A stretch of DNA of 64,000 nt, taken from Sphingomonas sp. KRR8 (GTDB lineage: Bacteria > Pseudomonadota > Alphaproteobacteria > Sphingomonadales > Sphingomonadaceae). Shown piece after piece: positions 33,630-42,864 of the stretch (the first letter of the stretch is position 1; the number at the start of each line of letters is the position of its first letter). Below the pieces are notes generated by a model. That model was not told the DNA's origin. It made no database searches and saw only the letters and a list, made by a program, of their open reading frames with translations. A program made the translations under genes and the position numbers. The stretch spans positions 1,178,001 through 1,242,000 of the forward strand of contig NZ_CP097462.1 in NCBI RefSeq assembly GCF_023559245.1. The letters are read 5' to 3'.

Positions 33630-36050
33630 ATGGGAACGATTACCGGGACGGCTGGCGACGATGACCTGGTCGGCACTCCAGACGACGATGTCATTCTTGG
33701 CCTTGGCGGCAACGACATCATCCACGGTGGCGGCGGCAACGACCAGCTTCGCGGCGGCACTGGTGACGACCACCTGTACGGGGACGCCGGCGACGATTTC
33801 GTAAACGACTCCGACGGCGGAAGTGACTGGCTCGACGGCGGCGACGGCAACGACTCGCTCACCCTCTACCACTTCGACCGGACGCTGGTGGAAAACGCCA
33901 TGCTGATCGGCGGCGCGGGTAACGACTCCATCACCTCGTGGACATGGTCGTCCGGTCTCGTGACCATCGATGCGGGGCCGGGCAACGACACCATCGTCAT
34001 CTGGACCCCGGCCAGCAATCACCGCCTGGCGCTCGGCCCAGGCCAGGACGTCATCGATTTCGACCATCTGGACCCTCGCGGGCTGGACGGGTCGACGGTC
34101 CGGGAAGTCACCGACTTCAGCCCCGGCCAGGGCGGCGACACGGTGCTCCTGTACGACCTCATCAGCCGCTGGGGTGCATGGGACGGCTACAGCAATCCGT
34201 TCGAGCTCGGCATCATCCGGCTGGAGCAGCGCGGCCCCGACACCGTGCTGGTGGTCCAGCTCGATGCCTATTGGGTCACCGGGCCGCAGGACCTGCTGAT
34301 CTTCCGTGGGGTCAGCATGGCCACCCTCACGGCCGAGAACTTCGGCGGTTTCTCTCCGGACGGCATTCCCGCCGCGCCGCTGACTCTCACAGGCGGCAGC
34401 GGCGACGACACGCTGAGCGGTGGCTACGGCAATGACGTCATCATCGGCGGCGACGGCAACGATCGTCTGGACGGCTCGGCGGGAGACGACCACATCGACG
34501 GTGGCAACGGGAACGACTGGATTACCGACGGCTACGGCGACGACGTGATCAGTGGCGGCGCCGGCCATGACATCATCGACCTCGAGCATGACGCCGGTTC
34601 TGATTTCGTCGATGCCGGAACCGGCGACGACTACATCCTGGTCTACCGCAACTATCGCGACGTCTACGAGCGCCTGACCATCGTGGGCGGCGACGGCAAT
34701 GACATCGTCAATCTCCAGCAGTTCGACGCTGGCCCGACGCTGGTTGATTTCGGCGCCGGCAACGATCGCATGATCCTGGCTGCCAAGGGAGGCGACCTCA
34801 GCATCCGTTTCGGCGCCGGCGCCGACGTCCTCGACCTCTCGCTTCACTACGTATCGGTCATGGGTAGCGAGCACGTCTCGCTGCTCGACTACACGCCCGG
34901 CGAAGACCGCATCATGTGGGGCAATTGGCTCAAGAGCGAGCTGCTGGGCTGGGACTATCACGACGATCCCTTCGCCGCCGGCTTCCTCAGCCTGCAGGAA
35001 GAGACTGGACAGACCGTCCTGATGGTCGATCGTGACGGCCCCGGGACCGCTTACCAGCTTGTGCCCTTCCTGACCTTCCAGGGGCTCGCGGCCATCCAGC
35101 TCAGCGCCGCCGACTTCGTTCTGTTCACCCGCGCGGTCAGCAATGACCTGAACGCCGACGGGCGCAGCGACATCCTGCTGCGCAACAGCGACGGCAGACT
35201 GACGGACTGGATCGCCAACCCTGACGGCACCTTCTTCAGCAATCACGAGACGGCGCTTTATTCTGTCCCGCCCGAGTGGAAGGTTGCCGCCACCGGCGAC
35301 TTCAACGGGGATGGCCGCGCCGACGTCCTCTATCGCAATGATAATGGAGCAATCACCGAGTGGCTCGGTACGGGCTACGGCCAATTCATCTGGAACGAGG
35401 CGGCCAGCTATCCGGTCGATCCTTCATGGACGGTCGCGGCCGCCGGTGACTTCAACGGGGACGGCCGCGCCGACGTCGTGCTTCGCAACGTCAACGGCCT
35501 GCTGACGGAGTGGCTGGGCAAGGCCGATGGCACCTTCTTCAGCAACGACGCCATCGCTACCTACTCGATCCCCACCGACTGGAAGGTCGCGGGTTCCGGC
35601 GACTTCAACGGTGACGCGCGCGCCGACCTCCTGCTCCGCAACGATAACGGCACCATCACGGAATGGCTGGGCCAGGCCGACGGAAGCTTCCGCTGGAACA
35701 GCGCGGCGACTTATGCCCTCGGCACCGACTGGAAGGTGGCCGGGATCGGTGACATCAACGGCGACGGGCACGACGATCTCGTGCTCCACAATGCTGGCGC
35801 CGGCCTCATCGTCGACTGGCTTGGGCAAGGCACCGGCACCTTCTTCAGCAACCACGCAGCGACCACCTACGCGTTGCCGTCCGGCTGGCAGGTGGCGAAT
35901 GTCGGCGACTTCAACGGTGACGGCCAGTCCGACCTCCTGCTGCGCAACAGCAGCACCGGAACGGTCACCGAATGGCTCGGCCAGTGGGGCGGAACCTTCA
36001 CCTGGAATTCGGCCGTCATCTACAATCTCGCGACCGACTGGCACAGCTGA
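33630..36050 (+). CDS. RTX-type calcium-binding and VCBS-repeat protein
   Basis: 806 residues without a signal peptide. Two blocks of glycine-rich RTX nonapeptides: residues 1-60 (GTAGDDDLVGTPDDDVILGL, GGNDIIHGG) and ~255-315 (GGSGDDTLSGG, GDGNDRLDGS), each followed by a beta domain. The C-terminal ~300 residues are six FG-GAP/VCBS-like repeats of ~50 residues, each starting D-(F/L/I)-N-G-D-G-R-x-D. RTX repeats suggest export by a type I system and folding in Ca2+; no transporter gene is adjacent. The gene converges on one with the same C-terminal module. Confidence 0.85.
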   Translation: MGTITGTAGDDDLVGTPDDDVILGLGGNDIIHGGGGNDQLRGGTGDDHLYGDAGDDFVNDSDGGSDWLDGGDGNDSLTLYHFDRTLVENAMLIGGAGNDSITSWTWSSGLVTIDAGPGNDTIVIWTPASNHRLALGPGQDVIDFDHLDPRGLDGSTVREVTDFSPGQGGDTVLLYDLISRWGAWDGYSNPFELGIIRLEQRGPDTVLVVQLDAYWVTGPQDLLIFRGVSMATLTAENFGGFSPDGIPAAPLTLTGGSGDDTLSGGYGNDVIIGGDGNDRLDGSAGDDHIDGGNGNDWITDGYGDDVISGGAGHDIIDLEHDAGSDFVDAGTGDDYILVYRNYRDVYERLTIVGGDGNDIVNLQQFDAGPTLVDFGAGNDRMILAAKGGDLSIRFGAGADVLDLSLHYVSVMGSEHVSLLDYTPGEDRIMWGNWLKSELLGWDYHDDPFAAGFLSLQEETGQTVLMVDRDGPGTAYQLVPFLTFQGLAAIQLSAADFVLFTRAVSNDLNADGRSDILLRNSDGRLTDWIANPDGTFFSNHETALYSVPPEWKVAATGDFNGDGRADVLYRNDNGAITEWLGTGYGQFIWNEAASYPVDPSWTVAAAGDFNGDGRADVVLRNVNGLLTEWLGKADGTFFSNDAIATYSIPTDWKVAGSGDFNGDARADLLLRNDNGTITEWLGQADGSFRWNSAATYALGTDWKVAGIGDINGDGHDDLVLHNAGAGLIVDWLGQGTGTFFSNHAATTYALPSGWQVANVGDFNGDGQSDLLLRNSSTGTVTEWLGQWGGTFTWNSAVIYNLATDWHS
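35145..36050 (+). repeat. Left arm of a large inverted repeat (VCBS module)
   Basis: The DNA for six ~150-bp repeats here is closely matched, in inverted orientation, by 36149-37057. In a ~100-bp stretch compared by eye (around 35517-35618 against 36594-36695) I see roughly nine identical positions in ten. Confidence 0.8.
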
Positions 36051-36068
36051 CCCGCGCCCAACGAGAAA

Positions 36069-36097
36069 GGAGCCGGTGACTTGGCGTCACCGGCTCC
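36069..36097. terminator. Bidirectional terminator-like hairpin
   Basis: GGAGCCGGTGAC-TTGGC-GTCACCGGCTCC: a perfect 12-bp stem in the 98-bp gap between two convergent genes. On the minus strand TTTCTCG follows. It suits termination from both sides. Confidence 0.78.
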
Positions 36098-36148
36098 TAT
36101 CCTACGCTTCACTGAACCGGCGACCCGCCAGGAGCCGCCCTGCCATCA

Positions 36149-37057
36149 TCAGGTGAAGATGTGCCAGCTGGTGTCGAGGTTGTAGGTCGCCTGCGAGTTC
36201 CACACGAACCCGCCAGCGCTCGTTCCCGTCCACTCGGTCACCAGGCCGTTGTCGTTGCGCAGGGCAAGGTCGGCCCGGCCGTCGCCGTTGAAGTCGGCGA
36301 CCGACGCGATGTTCCAACCGGCCGGCAGCGAATAGGTGGTCGCTGCGTGGTTGCTGAAGAAGGTGCCGCTCGCCTCGGCCAGCCAGTCGACGACCAGACC
36401 CGCCGTCGAATTGTGCAGGACGAGGTCGTCGCGCCCGTCGCCGTTCACGTCGCCGATCCCGGCCACCTTCCAATCGGTGCTGAGGGCATAGGTCGCGGCG
36501 CTGTTCCAGACAAAGGTGCCGTCCGACTGGCCGAGCCACTCCGTGACCATGCCATTGTCATTGCGGAACAGCAGGTCGGCCTTGCCGTCGCCGTTGAAGT
36601 CGCCGGAGCCCGCGACCTTCCAGTCCGTCGGGACCGAGTAGGTGGCGATGGCGTCGTTGCTGAAGAAGGTCCCATCGGCCTTGCCCAGCCACTCCGTCAG
36701 CAGGCCGTTGGTGTTGCGAAGCACCACGTCGGCGCGGCCGTCACCGTTGAAGTCGCCGCTCGCCGCGACGGTCCAGGACGCGTCCACCGTATAGCTCGAC
36801 GCCTGGTTCCAGATGAACTGGCCGTTCCCGGAGCCCAGCCACTGGGTGATCGCGCCATTGTCGTTGCGGAACAGGATGTCGGTCAGGCCGTCGCCATTGA
36901 AGTCGGCGGTCGTCGCAATCTTCCAGTCAGTCGGAACGGAGTAGAGCGCCGTCTGGTGGTTGCTGACGAAGGTGCCGCCCGCGGCGCCCAGCCAGTCGGT
37001 GATCCGGCCGTCGGTGTTGCGCAGCAGCAGGTCGCTGAGGTGGTCACCGTTGAGGTC
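36149..37057 (-). repeat. Right arm of a large inverted repeat (VCBS module)
   Basis: Encodes the C-terminal six-repeat module of the minus-strand protein, mirror image of 35145-36050, with about 100 bp between the arms. Confidence 0.8.
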
Positions 37058-38263
37058 GTCGACGGGAGCCTTGATCTCGGCCACCATCTGCGACGTCACG
37101 GCGCCGTTGAGGCTCCACACCACGTCATAGCCGCCGCCCGCCAGCGCACTGATGTGCGGGAAGAAGCCGGCGCCGTCGCTCAGGCTCGTCGCGTTGCGGA
37201 CCGCGACGCCGTTGGCGTTATACTCGCGAACATAGATGTGCTGGTCGCCTTCGTCGCGCCACGACAAGGCGAACCCGCCGTCGTGAAGCGCCGTCAGCGA
37301 GAAGTCATTGAGGTTGGTGTCGTCAACCTTGGTGACGCCGTTCACGGTCACCGTCGAGGAACGGTGGTTGTCGGCTACAAAGAACTCGTTGCCGATCGGC
37401 ACGCCCGTCGCGGACAGCAACTGGCCGTGGATCTGCACGTTGGCGTTGCTGTAATCGGCCCAGGTCACGATGACATTGCCGTTGCTCAGCACGGCGACGT
37501 GCGGCAGCGCCTGCACGCTGTTGGTGACGTTGTTGACCTGGAACGAGGCGGCGATCGCCGTCCCGTTGGCATTGAAGAATTGCGCGCGGATATCGCCTGC
37601 GTCGCCGCCGGTTCCGGGCGCCGCGCCTTCGCGCCACACCTCGACATAGCCGCCGTTGGCGAAGCCGGCGATGGACGGGGCCTGAGTGACGGTCGCGGAC
37701 GATCCGGCAACCAGGGTGATCGGGGCCGTGGTGGCCGCCGTCCCGCTGAAGTCATAGGCACGGGCATTGAGCGACGAACCGGCGCCCTCGCCATTGTCCC
37801 AGGTGACGACCAGCTGGTTGCCGGCAATGGCCAGTTCCGGCTGCGACACGTAGTTGGTCGGCGCAGTGCCCGAGGTGCTGGCCGACAGGACCCCCGACGC
37901 GGCCGTGCCGTTGGCGTTGAAATACTGCAGCGCGATGTCGCTGGTCGCGGCGCCACCGGCGGAATTGAGCGAATCGATCCGCACGCTGGCCACCGCGAAG
38001 CCGCCGTTGGGAAGCGCGATCACGTCGACGTTATGGGGGAATTCGAACCCGATATAGTCGTTGAAGATGATGACGGCATCGCTCTTCGGGTTTCCGAACG
38101 CGTCATAGACGCGGGCCTTCACATCGCTCTGGATGTCGCCGTCATAGCTCTGCCAGACAACCACATAGCCACCGCCCGCCAGGCCGACCGTCAGCGGAAT
38201 GCCGTCGACCTGACCCGCTGCCGGCGCCTGCACCACATTCTCGGTGCCGAATTCATTGAACAT
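36149..38263 (-). CDS. VCBS-repeat surface/secreted protein
   Basis: 704 residues, no signal peptide (MFNEFGTENVV). The N-terminal ~400 residues are beta repeats containing GGYVVVWQSYDGD, GGFAVASVR, GGYVEVWREG, GNVIVTWADY and GGFALSWRDE, a pattern seen in giant type I secreted proteins. The C-terminal ~300 residues are six VCBS/FG-GAP units nearly identical to those of the convergent RTX protein (DFNGDGRADVVLRNTNGLLT). It lacks RTX nonapeptides. Secretion by the same unknown route as its neighbour is plausible. GGGAG precedes the ATG. Confidence 0.78.
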   Translation of the reverse strand: MFNEFGTENVVQAPAAGQVDGIPLTVGLAGGGYVVVWQSYDGDIQSDVKARVYDAFGNPKSDAVIIFNDYIGFEFPHNVDVIALPNGGFAVASVRIDSLNSAGGAATSDIALQYFNANGTAASGVLSASTSGTAPTNYVSQPELAIAGNQLVVTWDNGEGAGSSLNARAYDFSGTAATTAPITLVAGSSATVTQAPSIAGFANGGYVEVWREGAAPGTGGDAGDIRAQFFNANGTAIAASFQVNNVTNSVQALPHVAVLSNGNVIVTWADYSNANVQIHGQLLSATGVPIGNEFFVADNHRSSTVTVNGVTKVDDTNLNDFSLTALHDGGFALSWRDEGDQHIYVREYNANGVAVRNATSLSDGAGFFPHISALAGGGYDVVWSLNGAVTSQMVAEIKAPVDDLNGDHLSDLLLRNTDGRITDWLGAAGGTFVSNHQTALYSVPTDWKIATTADFNGDGLTDILFRNDNGAITQWLGSGNGQFIWNQASSYTVDASWTVAASGDFNGDGRADVVLRNTNGLLTEWLGKADGTFFSNDAIATYSVPTDWKVAGSGDFNGDGKADLLFRNDNGMVTEWLGQSDGTFVWNSAATYALSTDWKVAGIGDVNGDGRDDLVLHNSTAGLVVDWLAEASGTFFSNHAATTYSLPAGWNIASVADFNGDGRADLALRNDNGLVTEWTGTSAGGFVWNSQATYNLDTSWHIFT

Positions 38264-38549
38264 CTTCTACTCCCTGACCAAAGGCAGCCGGCTCAAGGCC
38301 GCTGCCCGCGACGCTCGTCCGTGTTCACTCAACCGGGTGGTGGATATGAATGTGACGCAAACCCCAATGGCCCACCCATAACGGGGGCCTCCAGGGCGAT
38401 AAAGCCAAGGGAGGCAAAGGGTTCCGTGCTGTCCACCAACGGGACGCTGCTAACTGCGTTTGTAACCTTGGAAGCACAGTGGCGCTGCTGCCCGGCGCCG
38501 GCACGGCCCGCCTTGCAGCACCGCTCGGTGCCGCGCTACACCGCCGCTC

Positions 38550-39005
38550 ATGCCCATCGCCTCCCTCGACACCATCCGCTCTTCCGTTGGCAAGCCGCTG
38601 GGCGAATCCGCCTGGATCACCGTCGGCCAGGACCGCATCAACGTCTTCGCGGACGCGACGGAGGACCACCAGTTCATCCACGTCGACGAGGATCTGGCGA
38701 AGCAGACCCCGTTCGGCGGCACCATCGCCCACGGCTTCCTGACCCTGTCGCTGCTGAGCCGCATGGCCGCCGACGTCATGCTCGTCCCCGAAACGACCAG
38801 GATGGGCGTCAACTACGGCTTCGACCGCGTCCGTTTCCTTGCGCCCGTTCGCGCCGGCAAGCGCGTCCGCGGTCACTTCACCCTCGTCAGCTTCGAAGAG
38901 AAGCGCCCCGGCCAATACCAGTTCGCCCACGACGTCACCGTCGAGATCGAGGGCGAGGACAAGCCCGCCCTCACCGCCACCTGGATCGGCCAGGTCTTCG
39001 CCTGA
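38550..39005 (+). CDS. MaoC family (R)-specific enoyl-CoA hydratase
   Basis: 151 residues, a hot-dog fold. The hydratase-2 motif is [20 protein letters not shown] with catalytic Asp/His, followed by [17 protein letters not shown]. It hydrates trans-2-enoyl-CoA to (R)-3-hydroxyacyl-CoA, linking beta-oxidation to PHA synthesis or running in fatty acid/branched-chain breakdown. The thiolase gene follows by 31 bp and a PHB depolymerase is 4 kb away, consistent with acyl-CoA/PHB metabolism. Confidence 0.88.
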   Translation: MPIASLDTIRSSVGKPLGESAWITVGQDRINVFADATEDHQFIHVDEDLAKQTPFGGTIAHGFLTLSLLSRMAADVMLVPETTRMGVNYGFDRVRFLAPVRAGKRVRGHFTLVSFEEKRPGQYQFAHDVTVEIEGEDKPALTATWIGQVFA

Positions 39006-39036
39006 GCCTTTTCGCCCAACCAGTAGGAATTCGCCC

Positions 39037-40224
39037 ATGTCCACCGCCGCCCGCGACGCCGTCATCGTTTCCACCGCCCGCACCCCGATCGGCCGCGCCT
39101 ATCGCGGCGCGTTCAACGCGACGCCCTCGCCCACCCTCACCGCCCACGCCATCCGCGCAGCGGTCGAGCGCGCCGGTGTGGACCCGAGCGAGATCGAGGA
39201 TTGCGTGATCGGCGCCGCTCTCCAGCAGGGCGTGCAGACCACCATCGGCCGCACCGCCGCGCTTCGCGCCGGCCTCGGCGTGGGCGTCGCCGGCATGTCG
39301 ATCGACCGCCAGTGTGCGTCCGGACTGATGGCCATCGCCACCGCCGCCAAGCAGGTCATCGTCGACCGCATGGACGTCTGCGTCGCCGGCGGCGTCGAGA
39401 GCATTTCGCTCGTCCAGACCCCCGACATGCGCGTCGGCCCGGACCCCGAGCTACTTTCCATGCACAATGCGGTCTACATGCCGATGATCCAGACCGCCGA
39501 GGTGGTCGGCAGCCGCTACCAGGTCAGCCGCGACCGGTGCGACGAATATGCCCTTCGCTCGCAGCAGCGCACCGCCGCCGCCCAGGCCGCCGGCAAGTTC
39601 GACGACGAGATCATCGCCGTCACCACCCGCATGTCGGTCAAGAACAAGGAAACCGGCGAAACCAGCATGAAGGACATCACCCTCGCCAAGGACGAGGGCA
39701 ACCGTCCCGAGACCACGCTGGAGGGGTTGAAGTCGCTGCAGCCGGTCATGGGTCCCGAGCAGATCATCACCGCCGGCAATGCCAGCCAGCTCTCCGACGG
39801 CGCCTCGGCCTGCGTGGTGATGGATTCCACCTATGCGGAGAAGAAGGGCCTCGAGCCGCTCGGCCGTTACCTCGGCATGGCCGTCGCCGGCACCGAGCCC
39901 GACGAGATGGGCATCGGCCCGGTGTTCGCCGTGCCGAAGCTGCTGAACCGCTTCGGCCTGAAGGTTGACGACATCGGCCTGTGGGAGCTGAACGAGGCCT
40001 TCGCCGTCCAGGTCCTTTACTGCCAGGACAAGCTCGGCATCCCGGACGAGCTCCTCAACGTCAACGGCGGCGCCATTTCCATCGGCCACCCCTACGGCAT
40101 GAGCGGCGCCCGGATGACCGGCCACGCGCTGATCGAAGGCAAGCGTCGCGGGGCGAAGTATGTGGTGGTCACCATGTGCGTCGGTGGCGGCATGGGCGCG
40201 GCGGGGCTGTTCGAAGTCCTGTAA
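39037..40224 (+). CDS. Thiolase (acetyl-CoA acyltransferase)
   Basis: 395 residues from the ATG at 39037 (AGGA upstream). Catalytic C93 (RQCASG), NEAFA, the catalytic His in GHPYGMSG and the second Cys in MCVGGGMG. This is either a degradative 3-ketoacyl-CoA thiolase or a biosynthetic acetoacetyl-CoA thiolase; sequence alone does not decide. Operon with the MaoC hydratase. Confidence 0.9.
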   Translation: MSTAARDAVIVSTARTPIGRAYRGAFNATPSPTLTAHAIRAAVERAGVDPSEIEDCVIGAALQQGVQTTIGRTAALRAGLGVGVAGMSIDRQCASGLMAIATAAKQVIVDRMDVCVAGGVESISLVQTPDMRVGPDPELLSMHNAVYMPMIQTAEVVGSRYQVSRDRCDEYALRSQQRTAAAQAAGKFDDEIIAVTTRMSVKNKETGETSMKDITLAKDEGNRPETTLEGLKSLQPVMGPEQIITAGNASQLSDGASACVVMDSTYAEKKGLEPLGRYLGMAVAGTEPDEMGIGPVFAVPKLLNRFGLKVDDIGLWELNEAFAVQVLYCQDKLGIPDELLNVNGGAISIGHPYGMSGARMTGHALIEGKRRGAKYVVVTMCVGGGMGAAGLFEVL

Positions 40225-40327
40225 GCCAAAGCCGCCGCGGCCAAGCCAAGCGGAGCGAAGCGAGCGCGGCTTTGCGAAGAAACGGCGAAGGCCGGCCAGC
40301 CTGCCCGGCTCGCCGGGACAGGTCTGA

Positions 40328-40352
40328 CGTCACGGGATTTACTCCCGTGACG
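40328..40352. terminator. Perfect hairpin between thiolase and DUF4126 genes
   Basis: CGTCACGGGA-TTTAC-TCCCGTGACG: a 10-bp stem in the 157-bp gap. Another imperfect hairpin (CCTGCCCGG/CCGGGACAGG) lies ~15 bp upstream. The T tract is weak, so either a terminator or a leader structure. Confidence 0.6.
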
Positions 40353-40381
40353 GCCTCCCCGCTTGTCGCTACCCTCAGGCC

Positions 40382-40981
40382 ATGACCGGCGTGAACCTCC
40401 TCGCCCTCGCCGCCTCGACCAGCCTTCTCGCCGGCTGGCGGCTCTACCTCGTCACCTTCCTTACCGGTCTGGCCATGAAGCTCGACTGGCTACCGCTTCC
40501 CGAGCAGCTCCACGGCCTCGCCGTTCTTGCCAACCCGTGGATCCTGGTCCTTTCGGGCGCCGCGGCCCTGTTCGAATTCTTCGCCGACAAGATCGCATGG
40601 GTCGACAGCGTCTGGGACGGCATCCACACCCTCGTCCGTCCGCTCGGCGGCGCGCTGCTGGCGCTCGCCATCGTCGATCCGCGCCGTCCTGAATGGCAGG
40701 TCGCCGCCTTCCTCCTCGGCGGCGGAGCGGCGTTCGTCGCGCATGCCGGAAAGGCCGGCGCCCGCACCCTCGTCAACGCCAGCCCCGAGCCGTTCAGCAA
40801 CATCGCCGTCTCCACCGGCGAGGACATTGCCACCGCGGGACTGATGGCGCTGGCCCTCGCCAACCCCATCGCCGCCGCGCTCGTCGCGCTGATCCTGGTG
40901 CTCGCCTCGCTCTGGCTCGTCCTTGCCGCGCGGCGGTTCGTCCGGCGCATCACCACGCGCATGAACCCAACCGGTCCCTGA
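40382..40981 (+). CDS. DUF4126 family membrane protein
   Basis: 199 residues, ~5 hydrophobic segments. Family features are the start NLLALAASTSLLAGWRLYL, FEFFADKIAWVDSVWDGIHT and NASPEPFSNIAVSTGED. The molecular role is unknown. Followed after 31 bp by a small gene. Confidence 0.82.
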   Translation: MTGVNLLALAASTSLLAGWRLYLVTFLTGLAMKLDWLPLPEQLHGLAVLANPWILVLSGAAALFEFFADKIAWVDSVWDGIHTLVRPLGGALLALAIVDPRRPEWQVAAFLLGGGAAFVAHAGKAGARTLVNASPEPFSNIAVSTGEDIATAGLMALALANPIAAALVALILVLASLWLVLAARRFVRRITTRMNPTGP

Positions 40982-41012
40982 CGGGTTACGCACCCGAAAC
41001 AGGAGAAGACAG

Positions 41013-41279
41013 ATGCCCGAAGGCGGTCAAACCGATCTCGTCGAACGCATTGCCCGGGTCCTTGCCGGCGCGGCGCACAGCAGCAATGCGGAGGGCAGCG
41101 ACCCGTCCGCCGGTCAGAAGGTGGACCTCGTCTGGCACGAACATCGCAACGCGGCGCTGGCGGTCCTGCATTCGATCCGCGAAACCGACCGGGCCGGCGC
41201 GTCCGCCGGCGACCCCGCTTTGTGGCAGCGTATGGTTGATGCCTCCATCGCTGCCGCCAGTGCCACCAGCGACGCCTGA
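41013..41279 (+). CDS. Small hypothetical protein
   Basis: 88 residues, soluble and helical: GGQTDLVERIARVLAGAAHS, then VWHEHRNAALAVLHSIRETD and LWQRMVDASIAAAS. AGGAGAAGACAG precedes the ATG. The MFS start lies inside its 3' end. No known domain. Confidence 0.6.
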   Translation: MPEGGQTDLVERIARVLAGAAHSSNAEGSDPSAGQKVDLVWHEHRNAALAVLHSIRETDRAGASAGDPALWQRMVDASIAAASATSDA

Positions 41280-42663
41280 GGAAAGCAAGCCAGCGCACCC
41301 GCGCTGGACGCTGCTCGCCTGCATCCTCGCCTCCTCGCTGAGCTTTGTCGAAGGCTCGGTCCTGAACGTAGCTTTGCCTGCCATCCGCGCCGGCTTCGGC
41401 GCGGGGGCAAGCGAGGTGCAGTGGGTGGTGAACGCCTACCTGCTGCCGCTGTCGGCCCTGCTGCTGCTCGGCGGGGCGGTTGGCGATCATTATGGCCGCA
41501 AGCGCCTGCTGATGCTGGGCACGGCCCTGTTCGGCGCCGCCTCCCTGCTTTGCGCGCTCGCGCCCGGGCTGGAGTGGCTGCTGGCGGGGCGTGTCATCCA
41601 GGGCATCGGCGCGGCCTTGCTGCTGCCCAACAGCCTCGCGCTGCTCAACGCCACCTTCGAGGGTGAAGAGCGCGGCCGGGCGATCGGCATCTGGGCCGCG
41701 GTCGGCGCGGCCGCCGCCGCCATCGCCCCGCTGATCGGCGGTTGGCTGGTCGAGCATGTCGGCTGGCCCTCCATTTTCTACATCAACCTGCCGCTCGCCG
41801 CCGGCGCCATCCTCCTCGCCTGGCGCTTCGCCGCCGAAAGCCGCAACGAGGCCGCCGCCCGAACCGATTACCCGGGCGCCGCGCTCGCCACCCTGGGACT
41901 GCTCGGCCTGACCTACGGCCTCACCCTCTGGTCGGTGCAGCTGCGCTTCACTCCCGCCGTGACCGGCCTGCTGGTTGCCGGCGTAGCCCTGCTGGCCGCC
42001 TTCCTGTGGATCGAGGCACGGCGCGGTGACAAGGCGATGATGCCGCTCGCCATGTTCGGCAACCGCTGCTTCGTCGGCACCAACCTGATGACTTTCCTGC
42101 TCTACGGAGCATTCGGCGCGGTCATGCTGCTGCTGCCTTATGTGCTGATCGAAGCCGGGCACTACTCGCCGCTTCAGGCTGGGCTCGCGCTCACCCCGCT
42201 GGCGGTCATCATCGCCGTCCTGTCGCCGATCATGGGCCGCTTCGCCGCCCGCATCGGCGGCCGCCTGCCGCTTACCGCCGGACCGATCGTGGTCGCCGCC
42301 GGCCTGCTGCTCGGCCAGCGGATCGAGGCGGGCGGCAGCTACCTTGCGCAGGTCCTGCCCGCCGTCCTGGTAATGGCCAGCGGAATGGCGCTGGCGGTCG
42401 CCCCACTCACCAGCACCGTCCTGTCCTCCGTCGATCGCAAGCACAGCGGCACCGCCAGCGGCCTCAACAGCGCTGTCGCCCGTACCGGCGGCCTGATCGC
42501 CACCGCGCTTCTCGGGTCGGTCCTGGCTGCCAGGGGCGACGCGCTCGTCGGCCATTTCCACACCGCCCTGCTGGTCAGCGCCGCCGTCTGCGTCGCGGCC
42601 GGGCTCACCAGCTGGTTCACCGTCGCCGGCTCATCCCAGGGCGCCAAGGTGGCCGAGGCCTGA
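41239..42663 (+). CDS. MFS transporter, DHA2 (EmrB/QacA-like) family
   Basis: 474 residues from an ATG at 41239 that overlaps the upstream gene by 41 bp in another frame. Fourteen helices are expected. Motif A GDHYGRKRLLMLG, helix 1 LNVALPAIRAGFGAGASEVQ, and WVVNAYLLPLSALLLLGG fit DHA2 drug/H+ antiporters. It probably exports drugs or other amphiphiles. A strong hairpin lies 12 bp after the stop. Confidence 0.87.
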   Translation: MPPSLPPVPPATPEESKPAHPRWTLLACILASSLSFVEGSVLNVALPAIRAGFGAGASEVQWVVNAYLLPLSALLLLGGAVGDHYGRKRLLMLGTALFGAASLLCALAPGLEWLLAGRVIQGIGAALLLPNSLALLNATFEGEERGRAIGIWAAVGAAAAAIAPLIGGWLVEHVGWPSIFYINLPLAAGAILLAWRFAAESRNEAAARTDYPGAALATLGLLGLTYGLTLWSVQLRFTPAVTGLLVAGVALLAAFLWIEARRGDKAMMPLAMFGNRCFVGTNLMTFLLYGAFGAVMLLLPYVLIEAGHYSPLQAGLALTPLAVIIAVLSPIMGRFAARIGGRLPLTAGPIVVAAGLLLGQRIEAGGSYLAQVLPAVLVMASGMALAVAPLTSTVLSSVDRKHSGTASGLNSAVARTGGLIATALLGSVLAARGDALVGHFHTALLVSAAVCVAAGLTSWFTVAGSSQGAKVAEA

Positions 42664-42674
42664 CCCACAAACAA

Positions 42675-42710
42675 GAACGGCCGCCAGGGGAGTGCTCCCG
42701 GCGGCCGTTC
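42675..42710. terminator. Strong bidirectional terminator hairpin
   Basis: GAACGGCCGCC pairs perfectly with GGCGGCCGTTC and the loop itself contains GGGAG-TG-CTCCC. TTGTTTG follows on the minus strand and CATTGTCTT on the plus. It ends both the MFS transcript and whatever comes from the right, including the 17-codon frame. Confidence 0.82.
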
Positions 42711-42737
42711 CATTGTCTTGCTCGGCAAGCCGAACCG

Positions 42738-42791
42738 TTAAGCGAGAACCTCGCTGGAGGCAGTGCTCACCGACTTGGGACAATGAGACAT
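42738..42791 (-). CDS. Candidate 17-residue small protein
   Basis: ATG at 42791 preceded at ideal distance by AAAGGAGGTGGTCAG, the best Shine-Dalgarno sequence in the area, encoding MSHCPKSVSTASSEVLA then TAA. The strong terminator follows 28 bp after the stop. It could be a separate small transcript or the tail of the PHB depolymerase mRNA (73 bp gap). The peptide has one Cys and is Ser/Thr-rich. No family recognised; a leader peptide or fortuitous frame in an sRNA is possible. Confidence 0.45.
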   Translation of the reverse strand: MSHCPKSVSTASSEVLA

Positions 42792-42822
42792 CTGACCACC
42801 TCCTTTCACTTGTTGACGATGA

Positions 42823-42845
42823 CAGGAATGTGGTTTCGCTTCCTG
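42823..42845. repeat. Inverted repeat upstream of the 17-codon frame
   Basis: CAGGAA-N11-TTCCTG between the depolymerase stop and the small frame. It could be an operator or an mRNA hairpin. Confidence 0.4.
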
Positions 42846-42864
42846 CAATTTCAAGAACTTATCG

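Noticed and set aside
32262..35384. A 1040-codon open frame on the minus strand
   Set aside because: It covers the MscS and RTX genes in antisense; both of those have clear domains, and this frame has none.
38330..38470. Possible c-di-GMP riboswitch (GACGCAAA-like and GGCAAAGGGT-like strings)
   Set aside because: The two strings are on inconsistent arms and no paired P1-P3 architecture could be drawn; too weak to call.
36161..39208. A 1015-codon open frame on the plus strand
   Set aside because: It is antisense to the VCBS protein and runs through the MaoC start. Its translation is His/Arg/Ala-rich with no domain, an artefact of G+C-rich third positions.
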